From: G020344215 sp039586575
GTDB lineage: Bacteria > Gemmatimonadota > Gemmatimonadetes > Palauibacterales > KS3-K002
Length of the DNA stretch: 64,000 bases
Assembly (NCBI GenBank): GCA_039586575.1
Contig: JBDHKD010000009.1
Coordinates: forward strand, 1 to 64,000
Reading direction: 5' to 3'
Each line of letters starts with the position of its first letter. Position 1 is the first letter of the stretch. The position numbers were made by a program, and so were the translations under genes. The notes beneath the pieces were generated by a model. The model saw only the letters and a list, made by a program, of their open reading frames with translations. It searched no databases and had not been told where the DNA came from. This document shows positions 33,272 to 41,118 of this stretch, in pieces.

Positions 33272-34285
33272 ATGGCAGTTCGAGTCGGCATCAACGGATT
33301 TGGGCGAATCGGACGCATGATCATGCGGGCGGCCAAGAAGGACGGCCGAGGAAAGGACATCGATTTTGTCGCGGTCAACGATTTGACGGACACCGCGACG
33401 CTGGCCCACCTGTTCCGGTACGACTCCGTCCACGGCCACTACCCGGGGACGGTTGAAGCCAAGGGCGACAGCCTGGTGATCGACGGGGACGAGCTGAAGG
33501 TGTTGTCCGAGCGGGACCCGGCGAAGCTGCCGTGGAAGGATCTGGGTGTCGACATCGTATTCGAGTCCACCGGCATCTTCAGATCACGGGAAGACGCGGG
33601 CAAGCATCTGGCGGGTGGTGCGAAGAAGGTTGTGATCACGGCGCCTGCCAAGAAAGAGGATCTCTCCATCTGCCTCGGGGTGAACAACGAGGCCTATGAC
33701 CCCAAGACGCACAACATCATTTCGAATGCCAGCTGCACGACCAATTGCCTGGCGCCGGTCGTCAAAGTCCTGCTCGAGGAGTTCGGTTTCAAGCGGGGCT
33801 TCATGACCACGATCCACAGCTTCACCAACGATCAGCGCCTGCTGGACCTTCCACACAAGGACTTGCGGCGTGCTCGGGCGGCAGCGGTCTCGATGATTCC
33901 GACGACCACCGGTGCAGCGAAGGCGACGGGTGTCGTTATACCCGAGGTGAAGGGAAGGCTGGATGGAATCGCTGTGCGCGTGCCCACGCCCAACGTGTCA
34001 CTGACCGACCTGGTAGCGGTGCTCGACAAGACGCCGAGCGCCGACGAGATCAACGCGGCGTTCAAGAAATACGCCGGCGGTAAGATGAAGGGCATCCTCG
34101 ACTACAGCGATGAGCCGCTGGTCTCGGTCGATTACATCGGCAATCCGGCCAGTTCGATCGTCGACGGGCAATCGACGAACATCATCGACGGAAACTTCGT
34201 CAAGGTGCTGGCCTGGTATGACAACGAGTGGGGCTACTCCTGTCGCTGCGTCGACCTGGCCAACTACATCGCGGAGCGCCTCTAA
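33272..34285 (+). CDS. gap: Glyceraldehyde-3-phosphate dehydrogenase
   Basis: 337 residues. N-G-F-G-R-I-G-R starts the NAD-binding domain; the catalytic Cys near residue 155 is in S-N-A-S-C-T-T-N-C and the His in T-I-H-S-F-T. D-N-E-W-G-Y-S closes the domain. Two GG-rich binding sites precede the ATG. It converts glyceraldehyde 3-phosphate to 1,3-bisphosphoglycerate. It is first in the gap-pgk-tpiA operon; pgk starts 15 bases after it. Confidence 0.97.
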   Translation: MAVRVGINGFGRIGRMIMRAAKKDGRGKDIDFVAVNDLTDTATLAHLFRYDSVHGHYPGTVEAKGDSLVIDGDELKVLSERDPAKLPWKDLGVDIVFESTGIFRSREDAGKHLAGGAKKVVITAPAKKEDLSICLGVNNEAYDPKTHNIISNASCTTNCLAPVVKVLLEEFGFKRGFMTTIHSFTNDQRLLDLPHKDLRRARAAAVSMIPTTTGAAKATGVVIPEVKGRLDGIAVRVPTPNVSLTDLVAVLDKTPSADEINAAFKKYAGGKMKGILDYSDEPLVSVDYIGNPASSIVDGQSTNIIDGNFVKVLAWYDNEWGYSCRCVDLANYIAERL

Positions 34286-34300
34286 CCCCTTAATTGCGCC

Positions 34301-35506
34301 ATGTTAGAGAAACTGACCGTCCGCGACCTGAGCGACGTCCAGCTGCAGGGGAAACGGGCGCTGGTGCGCGTCGACTACAACGTCCCTCTCGATGATGAGG
34401 GTCAGGTGGCGGACGATGCACGCATCCAGGCGACCCTGCCCACTTTGGAGTATCTGCGAGGCCGGGATGCCAGAATCGTCCTCATGTCTCACCTCGGGCG
34501 ACCGAAGGGGGAGCCGAGGCCCCAATACTCGCTGCAGCCGGTTGCCGTGCACCTTGCTGAGCTTCTGGGCGTGGAAGTGGCTTTCGTGCCGGCGATCGGC
34601 TCGGGGGAAGCGTTGGCGAGATCGGAGGGGCTCGAACCGGGGCAGCTCATGCTGCTCGAGAACACGCGGTTCGATCCGCGGGAGACGAAGAACGATCCCG
34701 GCCTGGCGCGTGAGCTCGCCAAGCTGGGCGACGTCTTCGTGAACGATGCCTTCGGTACCGCGCACAGGGCGCATGCCTCCACCGCCGGGGTCGCCGCGTT
34801 CTTGCGGCCGGCGGTGGCCGGGCTGCTGATGGAGCGCGAGCTGGAGTATCTCGGTGGCTTGCTGGGGGAGCCGGAGCGTCCGTTCATCGCTCTGCTGGGC
34901 GGGGCGAAAGTCAGTGGAAAGCTCGATCTGATCGAGAACCTGCTTGGGCAGGTGGACAAGCTTTGCGTCGGTGGCGCGATGGCGTGCACCTTCTTGAGAG
35001 CGATGGGCCTGGCGACGGGCAAGTCGCTGGTCGAAGAGGACCTGATCGATTTCGCGAGCCAGATGCTCGAGAAGGCCGGCGACGCTCTTGTGCTCCCCGT
35101 GGACGCGGTGGTGGCCCCGGCGATCGAGCGCGGCGACCAGGCGCGGGTGGTCGGCCGCGGAAGTATAGGGGCAGGGCAGATGGTGCTCGATATCGGGCCC
35201 GATAGCGCGGCCGAGTTCGCCCGTATCGCTGGGGAAGCGCGAACCATCCTCTGGAACGGTCCCATGGGCGTGTTCGAGCAATCGGCATTCGCCGAAGGGA
35301 CACGCGTTATCGGGAAGGCGGTCGCCGCCGCCACCACCGCCGGCGCGACGAGTGTGGTTGGAGGAGGAGACAGCGCGGCGGCAGTCGCCGCCTTGGAGCT
35401 GGCGGAGCAGATGAGCCATGTCTCCACCGGTGGCGGCGCGACGCTCGAGTTCCTGGCCGGTAAGGAGTTGCCCGGCGTCAGTGCGCTAACGGATCGGGGA
35501 GGCTGA
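34301..35506 (+). CDS. pgk: Phosphoglycerate kinase
   Basis: 401 residues, family length. R-V-D-Y-N-V-P begins the N-domain, S-H-L-G-R-P is the substrate loop, and G-G-x-K-V-S-G-K and G-G-G-D-S-A-A-A lie in the nucleotide-binding C-domain. The stop shares one base with the tpiA start, so the two are coupled. Confidence 0.97.
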   Translation: MLEKLTVRDLSDVQLQGKRALVRVDYNVPLDDEGQVADDARIQATLPTLEYLRGRDARIVLMSHLGRPKGEPRPQYSLQPVAVHLAELLGVEVAFVPAIGSGEALARSEGLEPGQLMLLENTRFDPRETKNDPGLARELAKLGDVFVNDAFGTAHRAHASTAGVAAFLRPAVAGLLMERELEYLGGLLGEPERPFIALLGGAKVSGKLDLIENLLGQVDKLCVGGAMACTFLRAMGLATGKSLVEEDLIDFASQMLEKAGDALVLPVDAVVAPAIERGDQARVVGRGSIGAGQMVLDIGPDSAAEFARIAGEARTILWNGPMGVFEQSAFAEGTRVIGKAVAAATTAGATSVVGGGDSAAAVAALELAEQMSHVSTGGGATLEFLAGKELPGVSALTDRGG

Positions 35507-36273
35507 TGAGCTTCAACAAACCGTTCTTCGGTGGCAACTGGAAAATGAACCACGGGCCGAGCGCGGCTCGTGCGTTCGTCGAGGAATTCGTGGCGCTTTA
35601 CCCACCGCGCGACGACCGGTGCGTCGTGTTCTTTCCGCCTGCCATCTCGCTGGCCGAGTTCCAGGCGGCGGCCGCGGGTCGGAGCGACCTGCTGACCGGC
35701 TTGCAGGACATCTACTGGGAAGCCGCCGGTGCGTTCACCGGGTCGCTCTCGGCTGGCATGGCCAAGGACGCGCGAGCCAGCTTTGTGCTCGCCGGCCACT
35801 CCGAGCGGCGCCACGTATTCGGCGACACCGACGAGGATGTGTCACGCAAGGTGGCGGCCATTGCCGGTGCAGATCTGACAGCGGTCCTCTGCGTCGGGGA
35901 ACAGCTCGAAGAGCGCGATCGCGGTGAGGTCGATACGGTCGTCACCCGCCAGCTCGAGGCCGGACTGAGCAGGTTGAGCGACGAGCAGGTCGAGGGAGCC
36001 GTCATCGCCTACGAACCGGTCTGGGCGATCGGCACCGGTCGCACGGCCAGTCCGGAGGATGCCAACCAGGTGCACGCGCTGATCCGCGAGCTGCTGGTCG
36101 GGCGGGTCGGTGAGACAGCCGCCCTGGCGATCCCGATCCTCTACGGTGGAAGCGTCAAGAGCGGCAACATCGAGGAGCTTCTGGCAGCGCCGGCGATCGA
36201 CGGGGTCTTGGTCGGAGGGGCGAGCCTCGATCCGCTGGAGTTCGCAAGGATCTGTAGCGCCGGCGGCCGTTGA
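35506..36273 (+). CDS. tpiA: Triosephosphate isomerase
   Basis: 255 residues. G-G-N-W-K-M-N carries the substrate-binding Lys; G-H-S-E-R-R the electrophilic His; A-Y-E-P-V-W-A-I-G-T-G the catalytic Glu and the mobile loop. Start ATG overlaps the pgk stop (TGATG). The glycolytic operon ends here; a hairpin lies about 115 bases downstream. Confidence 0.97.
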   Translation: MSFNKPFFGGNWKMNHGPSAARAFVEEFVALYPPRDDRCVVFFPPAISLAEFQAAAAGRSDLLTGLQDIYWEAAGAFTGSLSAGMAKDARASFVLAGHSERRHVFGDTDEDVSRKVAAIAGADLTAVLCVGEQLEERDRGEVDTVVTRQLEAGLSRLSDEQVEGAVIAYEPVWAIGTGRTASPEDANQVHALIRELLVGRVGETAALAIPILYGGSVKSGNIEELLAAPAIDGVLVGGASLDPLEFARICSAGGR

Positions 36274-36386
36274 CGGTTAAGAGATAAGGGAGGGCAACAC
36301 TGCCCCCCCTGCCGCTGGGGCCGCGATCCCCACGTATAGAGATGTTGACAGTTGGCCTGTTGCGCAGCGCTGCTAGTAGAACGAAT

Positions 36387-36431
36387 CCCGGGATCAGCTC
36401 CTGCCCCGCATCTGTCCCGGGTTTCACTTTT
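36387..36431 (+). terminator. Hairpin with weak T tract (terminator or leader element)
   Basis: CCCGGGATCAG at 36387-36397 pairs with CTGTCCCGGG at 36412-36421, with one bulged T and a 14-base loop, and is followed by TTTCACTTTT. It could end the gap-pgk-tpiA transcript or regulate the small DUF4177 gene whose ATG is 20 bases downstream. Confidence 0.5.
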
Positions 36432-36450
36432 GACCCTCATTGGAGCCAAT

Positions 36451-36615
36451 ATGACCGTGTATAAGGTGGTCCAGCTCAAAGAAAAGAAGGCGCTTGCTCA
36501 GGAACTCGAAGAAACGCTCAACGAGCACGCCAAACGGGGCTGGACGTTCGTCGAGATGGAGAGGGCCCATAGGGCCGCCAGTCTCTTTTTTCTCCTCGTC
36601 TTTAGGAAAGACTAG
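36451..36615 (+). CDS. DUF4177 domain protein
   Basis: 54 residues. Y-K-V-V, an amphipathic helix L-E-E-T-L-N-E-H, and R-G-W-T-F-V-E-M followed by a hydrophobic F-F-L-L-V-F-R-K match DUF4177, a small alpha/beta fold of unknown role. TGGAGCC lies upstream of the ATG; an upstream in-frame start would read through the hairpin and is rejected. Confidence 0.8.
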   Translation: MTVYKVVQLKEKKALAQELEETLNEHAKRGWTFVEMERAHRAASLFFLLVFRKD

Positions 36616-36735
36616 GGCCTTGGGCGGTGCTCATGCCGAAGGAATCTTCGTCGGCACTCTGGTGATACGCCGCCTAACGAACGTTTGCAGCTGGCGCCGC
36701 ATGCTTCGCGTAGATTGCCTTTGTGCCGGTGGTCG

Positions 36736-36763
36736 TTGACAGGTCCTGTGAAGCGTCTATACT
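36736..36763 (+). promoter_or_regulatory. Near-consensus sigma-70 promoter for secG
   Basis: TTGACA at 36736-36741 (consensus) and TATACT at 36758-36763 are 16 bases apart. The expected start lies near 36770, giving a leader of about 58 bases with a small hairpin GCCGC/GCGGC. Nothing else is seen in 36616-36827. Confidence 0.72.
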
Positions 36764-36827
36764 TGGGCGGTTCCGCCGCTAGGCGGCAGTCGCAACAACC
36801 ATGCAAGCAGACGGAAGGCAGTAGACG

Positions 36828-37244
36828 GTGTACGGCTTCATCCTGATGTTACTGGTCCTCGACGCGCTCCTCCTCGTGCTGGTGGTGCTCTTGCAGTCGG
36901 GGAAGGGTACGGGCCTCGCGGCGGAGTTCGGCGGCGCCTCCTCGTCGGCCGACTCCTTCATCGGGGGCCGGCAGGCGGCAACCCTGCTCACCAAGGCGAG
37001 CTGGGTGACGGGGGGCGCCTTCATGGGTTTGGCCTTGCTGCTGGCGATCCTCTCGGCGCGGACGCGGGCGCCGGCTTCAGTTCTGGAAGGCCAGTTTGCA
37101 CCGCCCGCTCAGGAGGCGCCGACGCCGTTGTTGGATCGCGAGCAGACGCAGGGCCAGGTGCCGGAAGGGCTCGAGCTCGGAGGAGAAGCCGGCGGCCAGA
37201 GTGGCCAGGAGGGTCAGACGCCGCCCGAAGGGGGCGGCAACTGA
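36828..37244 (+). CDS. secG: SecG preprotein translocase subunit, long C-terminal tail
   Basis: 138 residues from a GTG. Two transmembrane helices (about 3-22 and 50-72) flank the diagnostic L-L-Q-S-G-K-G-T-G-L and F-G-G. Most SecG proteins end near residue 80-110; here about 60 residues of Pro, Gln, Glu and Gly follow the second helix. It stimulates the SecYEG translocase. A strong promoter precedes it and a terminator follows, so it is a single-gene unit. Confidence 0.88.
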   Translation: MYGFILMLLVLDALLLVLVVLLQSGKGTGLAAEFGGASSSADSFIGGRQAATLLTKASWVTGGAFMGLALLLAILSARTRAPASVLEGQFAPPAQEAPTPLLDREQTQGQVPEGLELGGEAGGQSGQEGQTPPEGGGN

Positions 37245-37255
37245 AGCGATCAAGC

Positions 37256-37283
37256 ACGGCCCGGACGTCCGGGCCGTTTTTCT
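37256..37283 (+). terminator. Rho-independent terminator after secG
   Basis: ACGGCCCGGA at 37256-37265 pairs perfectly with TCCGGGCCGT at 37268-37277 around a 2-base centre, followed by TTTTTCT. The 3' end of rnhA (minus strand) starts 2 bases beyond; no T tract is present for that direction. Confidence 0.88.
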
Positions 37284-37284
37284 G

Positions 37285-37908
37285 TCAGGGTGCGGGCGGC
37301 GGTTGCGGTGGCGGCCGGTCGGGGCTGAACGTCTGGTCGGGAGGCAGGTCGAAGAATTCGAGGAGCCGTCCCGCCTGTTGCTCCTCCTCGAGCCAGGCGT
37401 CGAAACCCGAGGGGACGAGGCCGCCGGAGTCACGCTGCTGGCGCGCCGCCTCGACCGCGAGCCCGTTGACATACTCGTTTTTGGGGTCGCCGGCGTGACC
37501 CCGCACCCAGCGCCATTCGATAGAGTGTCGCGACGCGACCTTTACCAGCTCGGACCAGATTGCCAGGTTCTCGATGGCGCCGCCCTTGCGCTTCCAGCCG
37601 CGGGCAGACCAGCTATGAACCCAATCCTTCATCCCGCTGATCAAGTACGTGCTGTCGGAGTAGAATGCGACCCGACACGGCTGCCGCAAAGCGCGCAGGG
37701 CCTCGATAGCGCTGCGCAGGGCCATGCGGTTGTTGGTGGTATCGGGCTCGCTGACGACGTAATCACGCCGGGTCCAGCCGCGCTTCGCGTCGAAAGTCTC
37801 GACCAGGCCTGCTGCCCCACCCGGCGTGGCTCGATCACTGAACTGGTTGCCCAGGCACGATTCGTCGGCGTGGATGTACACGAGCTCGCGGTACTCGAGT
37901 GCGCTCAT
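37285..37908 (-). CDS. rnhA: Ribonuclease HI with Asn at the fourth catalytic position
   Basis: 207 residues. The first Asp is in H-A-D-E-S-C-L-G-N, the Glu in N-N-R-M-A-L-R-S-A-I-E-A-L, the second Asp in Y-S-D-S-T-Y and V-R-G-H-A-G carries the flexible His. The position of the fourth carboxylate (Asp134 of E. coli, in E-R-C-D-E-L-A) is Asn here (E-Y-V-N-G-L-A). A C-terminal extension of about 50 residues ends in a Pro-rich tail. It degrades RNA in RNA/DNA hybrids. Its start codon overlaps that of carA. Confidence 0.82.
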   Translation of the reverse strand: MSALEYRELVYIHADESCLGNQFSDRATPGGAAGLVETFDAKRGWTRRDYVVSEPDTTNNRMALRSAIEALRALRQPCRVAFYSDSTYLISGMKDWVHSWSARGWKRKGGAIENLAIWSELVKVASRHSIEWRWVRGHAGDPKNEYVNGLAVEAARQQRDSGGLVPSGFDAWLEEEQQAGRLLEFFDLPPDQTFSPDRPPPQPPPAP

Positions 37909-39052
37909 GACTGTTCAAGCTAACGTGAAAGACGCGGCGGCGCGAAGCGGGCTCCTGGTACTGGAGGACGGCACCGTGTTTCCCGGGCGCCTGGCGGGAA
38001 ACGTGGCGGACATAGCGCTCGGCGAGGTGGTCTTCAACACCAGCCTGGTGGGCTACCAGGAGATCTTGACCGACCCCTCATACGCCGGCCAGGTCGTCAC
38101 AATGACGGCGCCGCTTATCGGCAATTACGGTGTAACTCCGGAGGATGACGAAGCCGGGCGACCGTGGGTCGCCGGGCTCGTGGTCCGCGAACTGAGCCCG
38201 ATCTACAGTAACTGGCGGGCCCAGGCGAGCCTGCAGGACTACCTCGCGAGGCATGGCATCGCCTGCATCACCGGCGTGGATACGCGGAGGCTGACGCGGC
38301 ATATCCGGTCGGAGGGTGCCATGCGGTGCGGGATCGGCTTGGAGGAGCTGGGCGCGGATGAGATCCTCGAGCGCGTGCGGAGCCACCCGCCGATGTCGGG
38401 GCTCGACCTCACGCAGGTCGTGACCACTCGCGAAGCCTACCGTGTCCCCGCTACCGCTACCGGTCGCTTCCGGGTCGCCGTCTACGACTTCGGCGTGAAA
38501 CGACGCAGTCTGCAACTCCTGGCGCGGCACGGCTGCGAACTGACCGTCTACCCGTCTACCACGCTGGCTGAAGTGGCGTTAGAGAGTGAACCGCACGGCG
38601 TGTTCCTCTCGAACGGGCCGGGCGATCCCGGGGCGGTGCCGGGCGTGTCGCAGCTGATCGAGGCCCTCGCACGGTGCGAGATTCCGGTATTCGGGATCTG
38701 CTTGGGCCATCAGCTGATCGCGCGGGGGTTTGGCGCCGAGACGTTCAAGCTGCTGTACGGCCACCGCGGCGGGAATCACCCGGTCCGTAACTTGGAAACG
38801 CGGCGGGTCGAGATCACTTCCCAGAACCACGGGTTCGCCGTGCGGAGCGCTGGCGACAGCGTGCCCGGCGCTCCAGGCCTGCGGGCCACCCACGTGAACC
38901 TCAACGACGCGACGCTGGAGGGTGTGAGGCACGAGGAGTTGCCCATACTCGCCGTCCAGTACCATCCGGAATCGGCGCCGGGACCCCACGATAGCCGCTA
39001 CCTGTTCGACGAATTCGTCGGGCTCATGGAAAAGCGAGCCCGTCCTGCTTGA
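37907..39052 (+). CDS. carA: Carbamoyl-phosphate synthase small subunit
   Basis: 381 residues from the ATG at 37907. The N-domain starts L-L-V-L-E-D-G-T-V-F-P-G; the class I glutaminase domain has S-N-G-P-G-D-P, the nucleophile in G-I-C-L-G-H-Q and the C-terminal H-P-E. It supplies ammonia from glutamine to CarB for carbamoyl phosphate (arginine and pyrimidine synthesis). carB is not next to it, nor elsewhere in the window. The ATG shares the CATG at 37906-37909 with the rnhA start on the other strand. GTG at 37925 is the alternative. Confidence 0.92.
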   Translation: MTVQANVKDAAARSGLLVLEDGTVFPGRLAGNVADIALGEVVFNTSLVGYQEILTDPSYAGQVVTMTAPLIGNYGVTPEDDEAGRPWVAGLVVRELSPIYSNWRAQASLQDYLARHGIACITGVDTRRLTRHIRSEGAMRCGIGLEELGADEILERVRSHPPMSGLDLTQVVTTREAYRVPATATGRFRVAVYDFGVKRRSLQLLARHGCELTVYPSTTLAEVALESEPHGVFLSNGPGDPGAVPGVSQLIEALARCEIPVFGICLGHQLIARGFGAETFKLLYGHRGGNHPVRNLETRRVEITSQNHGFAVRSAGDSVPGAPGLRATHVNLNDATLEGVRHEELPILAVQYHPESAPGPHDSRYLFDEFVGLMEKRARPA

Positions 39053-39087
39053 TCGCCCGGGGCACCGCTCCTCGGCAGCCGGGCCGC

Positions 39088-39116
39088 TTGACTTACTCGT
39101 TCTAACACAGTAACTT
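39088..39116 (+). promoter_or_regulatory. Likely sigma-70 promoter for sppA
   Basis: TTGACT at 39088-39093 and TAACTT at 39111-39116 are 17 bases apart, in the 130-base gap between carA and sppA. The leader would be about 60 bases. Confidence 0.5.
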
Positions 39117-39182
39117 AGGCGCCCATCTCCTCCCCGTTTTCATGGTCCTAGACGGCACCTCGGAGTGCTCGTCCTCAGGTAA

Positions 39183-40127
39183 ATGGAAGCTCGCAAGAGA
39201 AGTCCCCGTGGCTGGTGGGTTGCCCTGATAGTAGTCGCAGTCGTCGTGCTGTTCGGCGCCGGGCTCCTGCTCGTCGTCTATACGGCGACCCCCAGCGGTG
39301 GAATGACGGTTCTGGCGAGAGACCGAATCGCCGTGCTGCCTCTGCGAGGGGTGATCACGCAGAACCATATGGCCCTGAGGCAACTTCAGGACTACAAGGA
39401 CGACGGCTCGGTCAAAGGCTATGTCCTCTGGGTGAACTCGCCCGGTGGTGAGGTGGCGCCGTCGCAGTCGCTGTATCGCGAGCTGGCCCGTGTGAGGGAC
39501 GAGGGGTACCCCGTCGTCGCCGCCATCGGTTCGGTTGGTGCTTCCGGGGCATACTACGCGGCGCTGGGTGCTGATACGATCCTGGCGATGCCGGGTTCGC
39601 TGGTCGGTTCGATCGGGGTGCTGATGGAGTTTCCGAACGCCGAGGAGCTTCTGGAGAAGGTCGGGTTGCGCTTCGAGGTTATCAAGAGTGCGGAGCACAA
39701 AGACCTGGGCTCTCCGTATCGCGAAGTGACGGAGGCGGAGCGGGCGCTTCTCCAAGAGGTCGTCGATGATGTGTACGACCAGTTCCTTGACGTGATCGCG
39801 GAGGAACGCGCGTTGACGCGCGACTCGGTGCTACGCGTCGCCGACGGGCGTCTGTTATCGGGCCGTTTAGCTGTTCATTACGGACTTATCGACGGGGAAG
39901 GTGACCTGGTTGATGCCATAGCGATGGCGGGCAACATGGCGGGGCTCGGGCCGGAGCCGCGAACCGTGATGCGTGAAGAGCGCCGCCGTGTCACTTGGGT
40001 TGACCTTCTCACCTCGTTAGCCGCGCTGGCCACTGGGCGCAGCATTCCCGTGGCGAACCTGAGCGATTCCTGGCCTAGTGGACTCGAGCAGGGGCCGCGG
40101 CTGATGTACTTACTCCGGTACCACTAG
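39183..40127 (+). CDS. sppA: Signal peptide peptidase SppA
   Basis: 314 residues: one N-terminal transmembrane helix (about 12-35), then a single SppA domain (the E. coli protein has two). The catalytic Ser is in G-S-V-G-A-S-G-A-Y-Y and the Lys follows in K-S-A-E-H-K. It degrades leftover signal peptides in the membrane; the serine-lysine dyad is formed across the oligomer. The C-terminus of about 70 residues is not conserved. Confidence 0.92.
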   Translation: MEARKRSPRGWWVALIVVAVVVLFGAGLLLVVYTATPSGGMTVLARDRIAVLPLRGVITQNHMALRQLQDYKDDGSVKGYVLWVNSPGGEVAPSQSLYRELARVRDEGYPVVAAIGSVGASGAYYAALGADTILAMPGSLVGSIGVLMEFPNAEELLEKVGLRFEVIKSAEHKDLGSPYREVTEAERALLQEVVDDVYDQFLDVIAEERALTRDSVLRVADGRLLSGRLAVHYGLIDGEGDLVDAIAMAGNMAGLGPEPRTVMREERRRVTWVDLLTSLAALATGRSIPVANLSDSWPSGLEQGPRLMYLLRYH

Positions 40128-40199
40128 CGGTTCCGTCAGCCGCTTAGGTGCCTAGCGTTCACAGCGGGCGTTTGACACTCTCCATTGCTGGAGGAAGGG

Positions 40200-40514
40200 A
40201 TGACCAAAGCTGATTTGGTCGAGCAGGTTGCGCAGGCAATCGGACCCGGAATTACGAAAAAGGACTGCGCAGCCGTCGTGGATGGCTTTCTGAACGCTAT
40301 CCGCCAGGCGCTGGCCGAGGGCCAACACATCGAGATCCGTGGGTTCGGCACCTTCAAGGTGAGAAACCGGCGGGCCCGGGTCGCGCGCAACCCCAGGACG
40401 GGCGAGCCGGTCAGGGTCGAGGCACGGGCCGTTCCGGTGTTCAAGCCCTCGAAGAACTTCAGGGCCCAGGTCGCCGGCGAGGCCGATGCCACGGTCGAGA
40501 GCATCCGCGGCTAG
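40200..40514 (+). CDS. HU/IHF family DNA-binding protein
   Basis: 104 residues from the ATG at 40200 with GGAGGAAGG upstream. M-T-K-A-D-L-V-E and I-E-I-R-G-F-G-T-F are diagnostic, and A-R-N-P-R-T-G is the DNA-contacting arm. The family bends DNA and shapes the nucleoid. Whether it is HU or IHF-like is not clear from sequence. The next gene starts 60 bases on. Confidence 0.92.
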   Translation: MTKADLVEQVAQAIGPGITKKDCAAVVDGFLNAIRQALAEGQHIEIRGFGTFKVRNRRARVARNPRTGEPVRVEARAVPVFKPSKNFRAQVAGEADATVESIRG

Positions 40515-40574
40515 CCGTTCTTCCCCCGCTGGGGCGCGTCTGGCCCCGCTCGACCGAAGGAAGGTACGAGACAG

Positions 40575-40847
40575 ATGAAGAGAGAGACTCTGGTTTCCCT
40601 GTCGCCAGATAGAGTCCTCGACTTGGCTAAGGGCTTCTTCGCCAGTACGAACTCTGGCTACGCCGGCACACTCGTAGAGGAGGGTGAGGGCTTCGTCCGC
40701 TTCCAGACCTTTCGCGGACAACTGGCGATCTCGGTATCGCCGCAGGGCGAACGGTTGCGAGTCCGTTGCTCGACCCTCCGCTATCACCCCTCCATAGGTA
40801 AGTTCCTCTTGCAGCTCGAAACCGAGGCCGCCGCGGCCAGGGCCTGA
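40575..40847 (+). CDS. Hypothetical protein
   Basis: 90 residues, soluble. A helix (L-S-P-D-R-V-L-D-L-A-K-G-F-F) is followed by strands with F-V-R-F-Q-T-F-R-G-Q and R-V-R-C-S-T-L-R-Y-H-P-S-I-G-K, and ends in a helix. A polar/aromatic beta-sheet with flanking helices is likely. No family is recognised. GAAGGAAGG lies about 10 bases before the ATG. It sits between the HU gene and moaD, 28 bases before the latter. Confidence 0.65.
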   Translation: MKRETLVSLSPDRVLDLAKGFFASTNSGYAGTLVEEGEGFVRFQTFRGQLAISVSPQGERLRVRCSTLRYHPSIGKFLLQLETEAAAARA

Positions 40848-40875
40848 CGGCAAGCGGGCCCGTTCCGAGACCGCC

Positions 40876-41118
40876 GTGCGCGTGAAGTGTTTGTTCTTCG
40901 CGACTTACCGCGATGTGGCGGGAGCCGCTGAGCTCGAGTTGGAGCTGCCCGAGAACTCCACGGTGAGCGCTCTGGTCAGGCACCTGCGTGCACAGTTCGC
41001 CACGAGCGCCCTACCGACTTCCCCTGTGGTGGCGGTGAATCAGGTCTACGCGTCCCTCGATACCGTGCTCGGCGACGGGGACGAGGTGGCCTTCATTCCG
41101 CCGGTCGCGGGAGGTTGA
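40876..41118 (+). CDS. moaD: MoaD/ThiS family sulfur carrier
   Basis: 80 residues from a GTG, ubiquitin-like fold, ending in the required Gly-Gly (P-V-A-G-G). F-F-A-T-Y-R-D-V-A-G and D-E-V-A-F-I-P-P match MoaD. The C-terminal thiocarboxylate supplies sulfur to molybdopterin. moaE follows with no gap. Confidence 0.93.
   Translation: MRVKCLFFATYRDVAGAAELELELPENSTVSALVRHLRAQFATSALPTSPVVAVNQVYASLDTVLGDGDEVAFIPPVAGG

Noticed and set aside
34304..35419. A 371-codon open frame opposite pgk
   Set aside because: Antisense to phosphoglycerate kinase with no signal, binding site or recognisable motif.
36345..36350. TTGACA in the tpiA to DUF4177 gap
   Set aside because: No -10-like hexamer lies 15-19 bases downstream; the nearest candidate is at 23 bases.
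36616..36735. Possible tRNA or small RNA between DUF4177 and secG
   Set aside because: No cloverleaf, no T-loop consensus and no terminator; only the secG promoter downstream is supported.
40172..40177. TTGACA just before the HU gene
   Set aside because: The -10 position would fall on the ribosome-binding site and start codon.
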